A stretch of DNA of 64,000 bases from Pseudomonas sp. SLFW. Lineage in GTDB: Bacteria > Pseudomonadota > Gammaproteobacteria > Pseudomonadales > Pseudomonadaceae. Where the stretch lies: the NCBI RefSeq assembly GCF_009905615.1, contig NZ_JAAAKW010000008.1:124001-188000 (forward strand). The letters run 5' to 3'. This document shows, piece by piece, positions 8,659 to 18,608 of this stretch. The position numbers and the translations under genes were made by a program. The notes below the pieces were generated by a model that saw only the letters and a program-made list of their open reading frames with translations, did not search any database and was not told the origin of the DNA. Each line of letters starts with the position of its first letter. The first letter of the stretch is position 1.

Positions 8659-11300
8659 TAGCGTTTCACCAATCCAGTCAGGCCGCCCGCGATAAGGGCG
8701 GCAGTGTCTGCCAGTGCCACCAGCGGATCGAGTCCTGCGGGCACGGCCATATAACGAGGTTCCCAGTCAGGCTGGAATTTGTCTTTGAAACGACGCAGGC
8801 CCTGGAAGTTGTAGAGTTGCTCGCCGCGACTGAACACCATCGAACCCAAACGCTGGGTCAAGGGCGCCCCACGCCGAGGTTGCAGACCTGACAACGGCAC
8901 CATACCCAGGCTGAAGCGGGCGTAGCCTTCCTTTTTATAATGAAGAATCAGGCCGACCATCATGAATTCCATGGTCAGCTTCGGTGCGTCGGGATGCGAG
9001 CGCATCAAGTCCAGACTGGCGAGATCCTGTCGGGATGTTTCCAGCAGGTTCGAAAACGCCACGGGCTTGCCTTGGAAGTGAACGATGGCGATGCGGAAAT
9101 GCTTGAGGTAATCCAGGCTGAAGCGGCCCAGCGAGAACCCTTTTTCCCGCACGTTCTTGCCCGTGAGCCAGGCATCGGAAATCACTTTCAGCTCGTCCAT
9201 TGGCGCTTGGCCGACTTCATAGATTTCCAGTGACAGACCGTCGCGACCACCCCGATTCCAGGTGTAGCGCAGGTCCTTCATCTCTTTGCCTTTGGCTTCG
9301 ATGTCGAACGCGTGCAGGTTGACCCGGGCCTCTTCGCCTAACTTGATCGCCGTCAGACCGATGTCCATGTAGAACGGCAGGTTCTCGGCACGCACCTGGT
9401 AAAACACAGGCCGGGCGTGGTGCACGTCGCAGAGGTCACGGAATTGCCAGATCAGCTCGGCGCGTTGTTGTGTCGGGCCGATGGGGTCATACAGCGCCAC
9501 CAGGCTGCGTCCGCGGTGGGCGTACATCAAGAACGCGTTGCCATCCGGGTGCAGCAAGACAGCCTTGTCACCTGTCAGCACCAACCCGCCGTCAGGCTGA
9601 TTGGACGCTTTGATGATTTCGGCGGCCTTGGCCAGCTGCGCTTCATCCGGCAGATCGATCTGCGGGCGGGCAGTGCGCAGCAGCCACGTCAACGAAACGA
9701 TCACCAGCAGCACCGCACTGCCGAGTGCCGAGCGCAGACCTCGCGGGGCATCGGCGTCGAGGGTGAATTGCCACCACAGCTGATGGCTGTAGGGCACGTC
9801 TTGATAGGCGAACAGCAGCAGCCAGAACGAAGCCCCCAACACGCAGATGCTCGCCACCAGATACAGGGGCGAGAACGGCAGTTCGAACAAGCGGCTCGGT
9901 CGGTAGAACGAGCGACGGAATATAGCGAGCAGACATGCCGTCAGCAGCAGAAGGCTGGCTTCCGCCCAGTCGAAGCCTTTAAGGATCGACAGGATCGAAC
10001 CCACGAACAGCAGAATAGTGGTCAACATCCAGGCCGCTGACAGTCGCCGACGCAGGCCTTGCGCGAGCAACAGGCAGAGCACGCCGATCAGGCTGGCACC
10101 GAAGTGGGAAGCGTCGATAAGGCGGTGCGGGATCAGAAAGCCAAGGCTCTCCAGACGTGTGTCGATTTCAGGGGTCGCACCGGAAAACAGCAGCACGACG
10201 CCCGAGAGAAACACCAACAAGGCCAGGATCGGTGCGCCAAGGCCCGAAGCGACGCGCATGGCCTGACGCGCGAACAGGAAGCGCTTGGCCTCGCTGAACA
10301 GCAGCACCAGACACGCGATCAACAGCGGCAGGACCACGTAGATCAGGCGATACAGGAGCAGAGCTGCCGCGAGGGGAGCCGCGCCCAATTCATCAGCAAA
10401 AGCGGCGAGCAGAATCGCTTCGAACACGCCCACGCCACCGGGAACATGGCTGAGCACGCCTGCGGCCAGTGCCAGCAGGTACACCAATAGAAATGCACCA
10501 AAAGGCGGCGCGGACGGTAGCAGCAGATACAAAACGGCAGCCGCAGCGGCGACGTCCAGCGCCGTAATCACCAGTTGCATCAGTGTCAGGCGCAGACCCG
10601 GCAGACGCAGAGTGCGACGGCCCGCGCGCACCAGCAGGTTGTGTGGGATGGTCTGTTCCGGGAGACGGCGACGATAGACCGCCACCCCGATGATCAGGCT
10701 CAGCCCGAGGACAGCGACGGCGATCGTCGCCAGTACCGGGACTGACAAATGCAACGCAAGGGAGGCGGCAGGCAGGTCGCTTAACATTGCCAATGCCGCC
10801 AATGGCGGAAGCGCGCACCCGAGCGAGAGGCTGGCAAATAGCGTCATGTGCGCCACTTCGCCTGCGCCGAGTCCCAAGCGAGAATACAGGCGATACCTCA
10901 CAGAGCCGCCGGAAAGCATCGACAGACCGACCGCATTGCCGATGGCGAAGGCACAAAACCCGCCCATCACCAAGGACTTGGGTGGCAGTTCCACATTGGC
11001 GTATTTACTGGCGGACCATTCGTAACCCAGCAGGATGGTGAAACCGATGACCGTCGCCAGAACAGCGCCTGCCAGAGAAGGCATTGGCACGCTAAGGAGC
11101 GAATCTTGCAGCGCATAAATGTCGAGTTCAGTCAGCATGTGCCGACAGGCGATCAATGCTAGGGCGAACAGGATAATGGTGACAGCCAGCCCGATAGGTT
11201 GACGATATTTGCTCACCAGTTCGCGAACACGCAGTCGGGCAGGAGGAGCCGGAGGGGTTTCCGGGACTGCTTCATTTGAGTCGGACGGGTTGGCGCGCAT
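8658..11300 (-). CDS. mprF: Bifunctional lipid flippase / aminoacyl-phosphatidylglycerol synthase MprF
   Basis: An 880-residue membrane protein. Residues about 30-540 form many transmembrane segments (flippase and synthase membrane domains). The cytoplasmic C-terminus (about 560-860) is the DUF2156 aminoacyl transferase that moves Lys or Ala from aminoacyl-tRNA to phosphatidylglycerol, lowering surface negative charge. The sequence resembles the alanyl-PG synthase group of Pseudomonas, but donor specificity cannot be settled by eye. I chose the ATG at 11300, with AAGGAGTG upstream; a TTG precedes it directly. It is first in a two-gene operon with the AcvB/VirJ hydrolase. Confidence 0.93.
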   Translation of the reverse strand: MRANPSDSNEAVPETPPAPPARLRVRELVSKYRQPIGLAVTIILFALALIACRHMLTELDIYALQDSLLSVPMPSLAGAVLATVIGFTILLGYEWSASKYANVELPPKSLVMGGFCAFAIGNAVGLSMLSGGSVRYRLYSRLGLGAGEVAHMTLFASLSLGCALPPLAALAMLSDLPAASLALHLSVPVLATIAVAVLGLSLIIGVAVYRRRLPEQTIPHNLLVRAGRRTLRLPGLRLTLMQLVITALDVAAAAAVLYLLLPSAPPFGAFLLVYLLALAAGVLSHVPGGVGVFEAILLAAFADELGAAPLAAALLLYRLIYVVLPLLIACLVLLFSEAKRFLFARQAMRVASGLGAPILALLVFLSGVVLLFSGATPEIDTRLESLGFLIPHRLIDASHFGASLIGVLCLLLAQGLRRRLSAAWMLTTILLFVGSILSILKGFDWAEASLLLLTACLLAIFRRSFYRPSRLFELPFSPLYLVASICVLGASFWLLLFAYQDVPYSHQLWWQFTLDADAPRGLRSALGSAVLLVIVSLTWLLRTARPQIDLPDEAQLAKAAEIIKASNQPDGGLVLTGDKAVLLHPDGNAFLMYAHRGRSLVALYDPIGPTQQRAELIWQFRDLCDVHHARPVFYQVRAENLPFYMDIGLTAIKLGEEARVNLHAFDIEAKGKEMKDLRYTWNRGGRDGLSLEIYEVGQAPMDELKVISDAWLTGKNVREKGFSLGRFSLDYLKHFRIAIVHFQGKPVAFSNLLETSRQDLASLDLMRSHPDAPKLTMEFMMVGLILHYKKEGYARFSLGMVPLSGLQPRRGAPLTQRLGSMVFSRGEQLYNFQGLRRFKDKFQPDWEPRYMAVPAGLDPLVALADTAALIAGGLTGLVKR

Positions 11301-11590
11301 CAATCACTCCTTGGATCGTGCGCGACAGAATGGGGGTATACAGCCAAGTTACCAATCCCTACGCAAAAAATAATTCAGGATGTTAGCGCTTCAACGTCTA
11401 ACGGGCGAATACGGCAGCGACGTCTCGTGACCCTTGAGTCTAGTTTCGGTTGTTCCTAAACGTATCGGCAAAAGGCACAAATTCTGTCGCGACCGGCAAC
11501 ATACGGTAACAAACCGATAAAGACCAATCGGCTATGACAATGTGATGTGACAGCCAAATACCTATGCTGTTCGGCCCTTTTCGTCAGGGC

Positions 11591-11620
11591 AAAAAAAAGG
11601 CCACTCTTTCGAGTAGCCTT
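11591..11620 (-). terminator. Terminator of tRNA-fMet copy 1
   Basis: A 10-bp stem with one mismatch (AAGGCCACTC / GAGTAGCCTT) and a 4-nt loop. On the minus strand it is followed by a run of eight T. Confidence 0.88.
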
Positions 11621-11631
11621 CTTTATAACGT

Positions 11632-11708
<77 letters not shown>

Positions 11709-11721
11709 TCTGTGAGGCGGC

Positions 11722-11749
11722 ATTCTACAGCCGATCGACGAGGTGTCAA
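11722..11749 (-). promoter_or_regulatory. Sigma-70 promoter of tRNA-fMet copy 1
   Basis: On the minus strand TTGACA (-35, 11744-11749) and TAGAAT (-10, 11722-11727) are 16 bp apart. The GCCGCC discriminator after the -10 is typical of stringently controlled tRNA promoters. Confidence 0.8.
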
Positions 11750-11910
11750 CCTTTAAACTCCAGGATCGACAAAATAACCACAATTTCACCGCGGCATGCG
11801 TAACTCGCGGTCAGACAAGGCTTTTATCTCGACGGCGCCGCAGGGCAGGGCGCCATCATTGATGAAAGATATTTCACTAAGATGAACGCAGATAATTTTC
11901 TCACGCGCAC

Positions 11911-11940
11911 AAAAAAGCCACTCTGTTGAGTGGCTTTTTT
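11911..11940 (-). terminator. Terminator of tRNA-fMet copy 2
   Basis: AAAAAAGCCACTC / GAGTGGCTTTTTT with a 4-nt loop, 6 nt after the tRNA on the minus strand. The stem core resembles that of copy 1. Confidence 0.9.
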
Positions 11941-11946
11941 GATGTT

Positions 11947-12023
<77 letters not shown>

Positions 12024-12036
12024 TCTGTGAGGCGGC

Positions 12037-12064
12037 ATTCTACAGAGGAACGGCATGGTGTCAA
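12037..12064 (-). promoter_or_regulatory. Sigma-70 promoter of tRNA-fMet copy 2
   Basis: TTGACA (12059-12064) and TAGAAT (12037-12042) on the minus strand with a 16-bp spacer, the same geometry and boxes as copy 1 but a different spacer sequence. Confidence 0.8.
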
Positions 12065-12271
12065 GCTCATGACGGAAAAAAGTGCTTTTTCTTCAAAAGC
12101 TTAGCGCCGGGCATGCAACGGCTTTGTACCTCTGGGGCAGGCTGGGCGGGCGTGTCAGCCCGATTGCGGTCGTACCTCAACCGGTTGAATCTCAGGTGCT
12201 TGCGCTGCAAGAAGTGTCAGAAGGATGCGTGAGTGAGATACTGGCGGACCGTTTTCCTACGACCGCATGTC

Positions 12272-13330
12272 ATGCCGCAGCGCAAAATCATCCATATCGA
12301 CTGTGACTGCTTCTATGCCGCCATTGAGATGCGCGACGACCCCAACCTGGCGGGCACGCCGTTGGCCGTTGGCGGTTCTGCGGATCGGCGCGGCGTCATT
12401 GCGACGTGTAATTACGAAGCCCGGGCTTACGGTGTACGGTCTGCGATGTCTTCGCGGCATGCGCTGTCGCTATGCCCCGACCTGACCATCGTCAAGCCGC
12501 GAATGGACGCCTATAAAGAAGCATCAAAGGAAATTCACACGATCTTTCGCGATTACACGGACCTGATCGAACCGCTGTCGTTGGACGAGGCCTATCTGGA
12601 TGTTTCCGAGTGCAGTCATTTCGGTGGCAGCGCGACCCGAATCGCCCAGGATATTCGTCGGCGAGTTTCCAACCAACTGCACATCACAGTGTCTGCTGGC
12701 GTGGCGCCCAATAAATTCCTTGCCAAAATTGCCAGTGATTGGCGGAAACCCAACGGCTTGTTCGTCATCACGCCGGATCAGGTAGAGGATTTTGTCGCGG
12801 AGTTGCCGGTGTCCAAGCTGCACGGGGTGGGGAAGGTGACCGCTGACAAGCTCGGGCGGTCGGGGATCATCAGTTGTTCAGACCTGCGTGGCTGGAGCAA
12901 GCTGGCGCTGGTGCGCGAGTTTGGCTCGTTCGGTGAACGGTTGTGGAATCTGGCCCACGGCATAGATGAGCGTCCGGTGCAGAACGACAGCCGTCGCCAA
13001 TCGGTGAGTGTGGAAAACACCTACGATACCGATCTTCCCGATCTGGCCAGTTGTCTGGAAAAGCTTCCGGCGTTATTGGAAAACCTCAATGGGCGCATCG
13101 CCCGGATTGATACGCTGTATCGACCAGGCAAGCCGTTTGTAAAAGTGAAATTCCATGATTTCACGCAGACCACTCTCGAACAGGCAGGAGCGGGGAGGGA
13201 TCTGGAAAGCTATGAGCAGTTGCTAACCCAAGCGTTCGCACGCGGCGATAAACCGGTGCGATTGCTGGGAATCGGGGTGCGCCTGCACGACTTGCGAAGC
13301 GCCCATGAACAGTTGCAGCTGTTCGACTGA
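12272..13330 (+). CDS. dinB: DNA polymerase IV
   Basis: A 352-residue Y-family translesion polymerase. Catalytic acidic residues are visible in KIIHIDCDCFYAAIE near the N-terminus and SLDEAYLD at about residue 103. Fingers and thumb regions plus a little-finger domain follow to the normal length. I chose the ATG at 12272 (MPQRKIIHID), the conserved family start; a GTG 39 nt upstream extends the frame without family support. No LexA box was seen within the upstream 200 bp, so SOS control is not shown. Confidence 0.96.
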   Translation: MPQRKIIHIDCDCFYAAIEMRDDPNLAGTPLAVGGSADRRGVIATCNYEARAYGVRSAMSSRHALSLCPDLTIVKPRMDAYKEASKEIHTIFRDYTDLIEPLSLDEAYLDVSECSHFGGSATRIAQDIRRRVSNQLHITVSAGVAPNKFLAKIASDWRKPNGLFVITPDQVEDFVAELPVSKLHGVGKVTADKLGRSGIISCSDLRGWSKLALVREFGSFGERLWNLAHGIDERPVQNDSRRQSVSVENTYDTDLPDLASCLEKLPALLENLNGRIARIDTLYRPGKPFVKVKFHDFTQTTLEQAGAGRDLESYEQLLTQAFARGDKPVRLLGIGVRLHDLRSAHEQLQLFD

Positions 13331-13338
13331 GCTCAGGG

Positions 13339-14295
13339 TTATTCGCGGCCCGCCGGCACGGCGACCAGTCGGCCAGCATCCTTGGCCAACGAACGCAAAA
13401 ACTCATGCTGCAACTGCGGATCGTTGCGGGTCATTTCGATCAGCGACTGTTCCAGATCGCTGGCTTCTTCTTCCAGCCCCAGTTCAGACAGACGCTTGAC
13501 TCGGTGAACCCATTGGCTCACTTCGTCATCTTCCAGGTCGTCGTAGATCAAACCGTGCGCTTCGATCAACTTGCCGCGCAAGGATTTACTCAGCGGCAGG
13601 CTTGCAACGCCTTGCACGCTGGATGCGTCGTCCTGAACCTTCAGGCCCAGTTGCGTCACGTGGCTCAGGTCTTGTTCGGCGAACGGGCTGTCTAACAGGT
13701 TGATCCGCAGCACACCGTTACGGTCGGTGTTCAGCTCGTTGGTGTCCCTTCCAGACTTGATTTCAACCGGGCTTTCGCTCCAGGGCAGGCTGGTATGCTC
13801 GACCCGGTGATCCCGCTGAACCTCATCGATGCCGGCCAGGTTTTGCTGGGCTCGACCGTGGGAAGGGGCGTTCATGAACGGGTTGATGCCCGCGATACCG
13901 TAACTCAACCAGTCTTTAGTGACGCTGTCCGGCAGGCTGCCGAACGTTAGCACGTTCACGACGTTCGCCCCGACGCCAGCGACGATCGCCACGGCACCCA
14001 AGGGGATTTCGTAAATTTCGCGCCAAGGTTGATACGGCGTGTACCGGTCGTAATGACGGGTCACGTCGTATTCAGTGATGTCGAAAGTTTTAAGTTCGTG
14101 AATCCGGATTCGACGTTGCGGCAACTCAAGGGTCTTGGGTTCACCCACGTCGATTTGAAAACTGTGATCGAGCAGTTTGCGGTCAATGCGCTCTTCGTGT
14201 TCGCTGCGTTGAGACAAATGATTGGCGCAACCGCTGACGAGCAGGCTGCCGCACAACGCGGCGCCCGCGAGGCTTGTGGAACTTCGCTTGAACAT
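13339..14295 (-). CDS. Conserved hypothetical outer-membrane lipoprotein
   Basis: A 318-residue protein starting MFKRSSTSLAGAALCGSLLVSGC. The lipobox LVSGC puts the lipidated Cys at about residue 23, so the product is a lipoprotein; Ala at +2 favours outer-membrane sorting. Residues about 105-125 form a hydrophobic, glycine/valine-rich stretch. The rest is charged and soluble, with an acidic helical C-terminus. No enzyme motif is seen. It sits between convergent dinB and upstream proS on the same strand as proS. The start was set at the ATG giving an intact signal peptide; a longer frame is not credible. Confidence 0.8.
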   Translation of the reverse strand: MFKRSSTSLAGAALCGSLLVSGCANHLSQRSEHEERIDRKLLDHSFQIDVGEPKTLELPQRRIRIHELKTFDITEYDVTRHYDRYTPYQPWREIYEIPLGAVAIVAGVGANVVNVLTFGSLPDSVTKDWLSYGIAGINPFMNAPSHGRAQQNLAGIDEVQRDHRVEHTSLPWSESPVEIKSGRDTNELNTDRNGVLRINLLDSPFAEQDLSHVTQLGLKVQDDASSVQGVASLPLSKSLRGKLIEAHGLIYDDLEDDEVSQWVHRVKRLSELGLEEEASDLEQSLIEMTRNDPQLQHEFLRSLAKDAGRLVAVPAGRE

Positions 14296-14368
14296 GAGAT
14301 CTCTTGGTGCAGGTGAGGCAGAACAGGCCGCTGAAAGCGCGCCCCAATAAAGCGGGCGCGCCGTCGGC

Positions 14369-16084
14369 TCAGCGATTGATACGGCCTTTGATGAAGGACA
14401 GCACGTCAGCAACTGGCAGGGCCTGAGCTTCAGGCTCGGTGCGGCTTTTATATTCCAGATTGCCTTCGGCCAGACCGCGGTCACTGACCACGATGCGATG
14501 GGGAATACCGATCAGCTCCATGTCCGCGAATTTGATGCCCGGGCTGGTTTTCTTGTCACGGTCGTCCAGTAGCACTTCGAAGCCAGCGGCGGTCAGTTCG
14601 GCGTACAGCTTGTCGGTGGCTTCACGCACCGCTTCGGTTTCGTAACGCAGCGGAACCAGTGCAATCTGGAAAGGCGCCAGTGCGTCGCTCCAGATAATGC
14701 CGTTTTCGTCATTGTTCTGCTCAATGGCAGCCGCCACCACGCGAGAGACGCCGATGCCGTAGCAGCCCATCGCCAGCGTGACCGGTTTGCCGTTTTCGCC
14801 CAGCACCTGGCACTTCATCGCGTCGCTGTATTTGGTCCCCAGCTGGAAGATGTGACCCACTTCGATACCGCGCTTGATGATCACCTTCCCCTGGCCATCC
14901 GGGCTTGGGTCGCCTTCAACGACATTGCGCAGGTCCGCGACTTCCGGAACAGGCAGATCCCGCTCCCAGTTCACGCCGAAATAGTGCTTGTCGTCGATGT
15001 TCGCGCCGATGCCGAAGTCGCTCATCAATTCAACCGAGCGGTCGATGATGATAGGCAGTGGCAGGTTCAACGGGCCGAGCGAGCCCGCGCCTGCACCGAT
15101 GGCATCACGCAGCTCAGCTTCGCTGGCCATGACCAGAGGACTGGCCACCAACGGGTGGTTCGACGCCTTGATTTCATTGAGCTCGTGGTCGCCACGGACG
15201 ATCAGTGCAATCAACTTGCCTTCTTCGGCGGCGTGAACCACCAGTGTCTTCACGGTTTTTTCGATGGCCAGGTCGAACTGCTCGACCAGCGCAGCGATGG
15301 TCTTGGCGTTCGGTGTGTCCACCAGGCGCAGCTCTTCAGTGGCTGCGGCACGGGATTTCTCCCGTGGAACCGCTTCCGCCTTCTCGATATTGGCTGCGTA
15401 ATCGGAGCTGTCGCTGAACACGATGTCGTCTTCGCCGGATTCGGCGAGCACGTGGAATTCATGGGAACCGGCACCGCCGATCGAGCCGTTGTCAGCCACC
15501 ACTGGGCGGAAGTCCAGACCCAGGCGAGAGAACACGTTGCTGTACGCCTGGTGCATGCGGTCGTAGGTTTCCTGCAGGGAGTCCTGGGTCGCATGGAACG
15601 AGTAGGCGTCTTTCATGATGAATTCACGGCCGCGCATCAAACCGAAGCGTGGGCGGATTTCGTCACGGAATTTGGTCTGGATCTGGTACATGTTGATCGG
15701 CAGCTGTTTATAGCTGCTCAACTCGTTGCGAGCCAGGTCGGTGATGACTTCTTCGTGGGTCGGGCCGGCGCAGAAATCACGATCGTGTCGGTCTTTAAGG
15801 CGCAGCAGCTCAGGGCCGTACTGCTCCCAGCGACCGGATTCCTGCCACAACTCGGCGGGCTGGATACCGGGCATCAGAACTTCCAGTGCACCGGCCGCGT
15901 TCATTTCTTCACGAACGACCGCCTCAACCTTGCGCAATACACGCAGACCCATGGGCAGCCAGGTGTAAAGACCCGAGGCGAGCTTGCGAATCATGCCGGC
16001 ACGAAGCATCAGCTGGTGGCTGATCACGACCGCATCGTTTGGCGTTTCTTTTTGTGTGGCGAGCAAATATTGACTGGTACGCAT
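14369..16084 (-). CDS. proS: Prolyl-tRNA synthetase (bacterial type)
   Basis: A 571-residue class II aminoacyl-tRNA synthetase that charges tRNA-Pro. It starts MRTSQYLLATQKETP; class II motif 2 appears as TKFRDEIRPRFGLMRGREF, followed by the editing insertion domain (about residues 220-400) and motif 3 near GCYGIGVSRVV. The C-terminal anticodon-binding domain is complete. The ATG at 16084 is the conserved start. The OprD-family porin lies upstream in the same orientation behind a strong terminator, the gene order I recall around P. aeruginosa oprD. Confidence 0.97.
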   Translation of the reverse strand: MRTSQYLLATQKETPNDAVVISHQLMLRAGMIRKLASGLYTWLPMGLRVLRKVEAVVREEMNAAGALEVLMPGIQPAELWQESGRWEQYGPELLRLKDRHDRDFCAGPTHEEVITDLARNELSSYKQLPINMYQIQTKFRDEIRPRFGLMRGREFIMKDAYSFHATQDSLQETYDRMHQAYSNVFSRLGLDFRPVVADNGSIGGAGSHEFHVLAESGEDDIVFSDSSDYAANIEKAEAVPREKSRAAATEELRLVDTPNAKTIAALVEQFDLAIEKTVKTLVVHAAEEGKLIALIVRGDHELNEIKASNHPLVASPLVMASEAELRDAIGAGAGSLGPLNLPLPIIIDRSVELMSDFGIGANIDDKHYFGVNWERDLPVPEVADLRNVVEGDPSPDGQGKVIIKRGIEVGHIFQLGTKYSDAMKCQVLGENGKPVTLAMGCYGIGVSRVVAAAIEQNNDENGIIWSDALAPFQIALVPLRYETEAVREATDKLYAELTAAGFEVLLDDRDKKTSPGIKFADMELIGIPHRIVVSDRGLAEGNLEYKSRTEPEAQALPVADVLSFIKGRINR

Positions 16085-16204
16085 GGTCGGCCGTTGTCGG
16101 TTGCTGTGACTGGGAAATGACCTGGCATTGTACGGGGGTGATACGGTCGAGTACAGGGCGAGAGGGCGGCAGTGAGGCTCGGATGGATGCTTTCGTACAA
16201 ATGA

Positions 16205-16231
16205 AAAAGCCCGGCGCTGGGCCGGGCTTTT
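16205..16231 (-). terminator. Terminator downstream of the OprD-family porin
   Basis: An 11-bp stem (AAAAGCCCGGC / GCCGGGCTTTT) with a 5-nt loop and T-tracts on both sides, between the porin and proS. Confidence 0.85.
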
Positions 16232-16284
16232 CGGATTTTCGGTAATGACTTGCTTCGCGATTCGGTAAGGAATCGCTTCGCGAA

Positions 16285-17610
16285 TTACAGAACCGAAATC
16301 GGGTAGTCGACGATCAGACGGAACTCGTCCACGTTGCCTTCGGCCTGGTCGCCGTTTGCACGGTGCCATGCTTGACGGATACGGAACGACAGGTCTTTCG
16401 CAGGACCGGTCTGAACAACGTACTTGGCCTCGAAGTTGGTCTCGTGGTGTTTGCCATCTGGACCGTAACCGTAAGCCTGGTATGGGCTGCCAGCGTCGAT
16501 CTTGGTGCCGTCGATGTCTTTACCGTTGATGTAACGAGTCATGAAGCTCAGACCAGGTACGCCGTACGGAGCCATGTTCAGGTCGTAGCGAGCTTGCCAG
16601 GATTTCTCACCAGGACCGTTAAAGTCGGAGTACTGGATGGAGTTGGCCAGGAAGATCGAGTCGCCACCGCGGTTGTTGTCGCCGATACCGATGTAGTCGA
16701 ACGGCGTGTTGCCGTTAACTTTCTGGAAGGCCACGGTCACAGTGTGAGCTGCCAGGAAAGAGTAGGCGGCGGACAGCGAGAACGTGTTGTTCGTGATATC
16801 GCCAGCTTTTTTGCTGCCGGTATCCGAGGTGTTGTAGTAGTTGAAGTCGAAGGCCAGGGACTGGTCAGCAGTCAGCGGCAGTGCGTAGTTCACGTTGCCG
16901 TAGTACTGGTTCCATACGTCTTCCAGTTTGTTGTAGTAGAACGCAACACCCAGGTTGTCGGTAACCGCGTATTTACCGCCGCCGAAAGTAGCGGACTTGG
17001 AGGTCACGCCAGCGTAGGTTGCCCAGATTTCGCCGTCACGGTTGGTTTCGTCCTGGCTGGTGCCGGAGTAGAAACGACCAGCTTCAACGTCGAGACCCTT
17101 GATTTCGCTGCTCTGCAAGGTCAGACCGCTGGCAGTTTGTGGCAACAGACGGGAACCGCCTACTGCGAACACTGGGTTCTGAGGTTGCATGTCACCGACT
17201 TTCAGTTCGGTTTTGGAAACGCGGAACTTAACAGCGCCACCGGCTTTGCCGAAGCTGTCATGGTTGTGGCCATCTGCGTCAGTCGACAGGTTGCCCGAAC
17301 CGGAGTATTTGTCGGAGCCGTCCAGCTTGAAGCCAGCGTAACCGAATGCGTCGATACCAACACCGATCAGACCTTGGGTGTAACCGGAGCTGAAGTTGCC
17401 CCAGAAACCTTGGGTCCAGTCTTTGTCGTCTACGGCGCCGCCTGTTTTGTTGCGGTTGTAGTAGTAGTTGCGGGCTTTGACGTCCAGCTTGCTACCTTCA
17501 ACAAAACCAGTGGCTTCGGACTGGTCGCTTACGAATGCCGCAGCCGATGCCAATTGGGTGCTGGCCGCAGTAACTGCCAGTGCGATTGCGCTCCACTTCA
17601 TCACTCTCAT
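16285..17610 (-). CDS. oprD: OprD-family outer-membrane porin
   Basis: A 441-residue porin with a signal peptide cleaved near residue 24 (after TQLASA). It has the OprD-family pattern: aromatic-ended alternating strands through the body, an ARNYYYNR motif near residue 47, and a final beta strand. It forms an 18-strand barrel taking up basic amino acids, small peptides or other small carboxylated solutes. Adjacency to proS matches P. aeruginosa oprD (PA0958), so the symbol rests partly on synteny; the paralogue could also be named OprQ or Opd. ATG follows GGAGCAAAGTCACG. A hairpin lies in its leader (17647-17674). Confidence 0.85.
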   Translation of the reverse strand: MRVMKWSAIALAVTAASTQLASAAAFVSDQSEATGFVEGSKLDVKARNYYYNRNKTGGAVDDKDWTQGFWGNFSSGYTQGLIGVGIDAFGYAGFKLDGSDKYSGSGNLSTDADGHNHDSFGKAGGAVKFRVSKTELKVGDMQPQNPVFAVGGSRLLPQTASGLTLQSSEIKGLDVEAGRFYSGTSQDETNRDGEIWATYAGVTSKSATFGGGKYAVTDNLGVAFYYNKLEDVWNQYYGNVNYALPLTADQSLAFDFNYYNTSDTGSKKAGDITNNTFSLSAAYSFLAAHTVTVAFQKVNGNTPFDYIGIGDNNRGGDSIFLANSIQYSDFNGPGEKSWQARYDLNMAPYGVPGLSFMTRYINGKDIDGTKIDAGSPYQAYGYGPDGKHHETNFEAKYVVQTGPAKDLSFRIRQAWHRANGDQAEGNVDEFRLIVDYPISVL

Positions 17611-18608
17611 CGTGACTTTGCTCCTTTGGTTTTAAGAAGAGTACCGCCGTTCACCTGTTTTTTTATCTGAACGGCTCTTTCTTTTTGGTGTCGGCGAAAC
17701 TTATATCACGCTGACATTATTGGCGATAGTTACAAACCTATCCTTTCAAATTCTTTACGGCCATGTCGCAAAACAGCTCTGTCCATGTCGCTACTGAACA
17801 GCTCCTTGTCTGTAAAACGTACAACTACCGCAGTACTTTTCGACTGTCGGAATGCCCCCTCTGCAGTCAGAGCCATTCCGTCCCGTCGAGCGCCCCCAGA
17901 AGCATGCTCGCCATTTTCATCTCGACCGACGCTTCAGGTCTTGACCGCCTGACTTTCCGATCCTGTGTGTGACAAAGCAACAACCATGCTCAAAGTTCCC
18001 TTTTCTGTGAAAAAAATGTCCATGGGCACGCAAATACTTACGATTGACTCTGTAACCTCTTGTTTTTAAAGGCTTAAAAAATTCCAAAAAATGCGCTTGT
18101 GGGCGATGTTCACATGAGGTTACCGCCTGAAAATGTCACTGACGTTACCTGTTACCGTCATGAAGTGGGTAAAACGCGGATAAGTCTTACAAGAACTGTC
18201 CGCAGAGTGAGTCGTTTTGGTGCATTGGCGCGAGCCCTCGCCTGAATTTAGTACGTTCGTCCTCGATGCTTTGACAGCTCGTCCAGAAAGTCAGCGTAGC
18301 GGGTGAGCTCATTTGGTCAAGCGCTTGAATTGGAAGGCATAGCCCATGGTTTTATTGGGTTGGGCGGCACCTTCGCATGATGAGCAGGGTGCCTCTTATC
18401 AGTGCGCGGGGAGCGAAAGCGACCAATGCAGGTGCGGGGCTTTCGGGTGGCAACGGTGATTCAAAACCAACACCAATCCCGCAAAGTGGGCGGGAAGAGC
18501 ATGCTGGCGTGATTTGCACAGTATTCCCGAGTATCCTGCTCGGTATCGAAAGGTGGGTTGGGTAAGTCCTGCGCACTAAAAGCTAACCCGGCGATCAGGA
18601 GTTCATGC
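17611..18608. other. About 1 kb without a recognised gene, upstream of the porin
   Basis: Between the porin (minus) and the HIT gene (plus). The first 150 bp should hold the porin promoter. 17647-17674 is an inverted repeat (CCGTTCA / TGAACGG, 14-nt A/T-rich loop) in the presumed leader. 17950-18180 is AT-richer than its surroundings and contains three GTTACC motifs within about 45 bp (18118-18160). Short open frames here have no convincing ribosome-binding sites or family resemblance. Confidence 0.5.

Noticed and set aside
14852..16120. 422-codon open frame antisense to proS
   Set aside because: Shadow of proS; His/Asp/Val-rich translation typical of reverse-strand reading.
18352..18576. 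Overlapping short open frames on both strands upstream of the HIT gene
   Set aside because: No ribosome-binding sites and no recognisable protein features in either strand.
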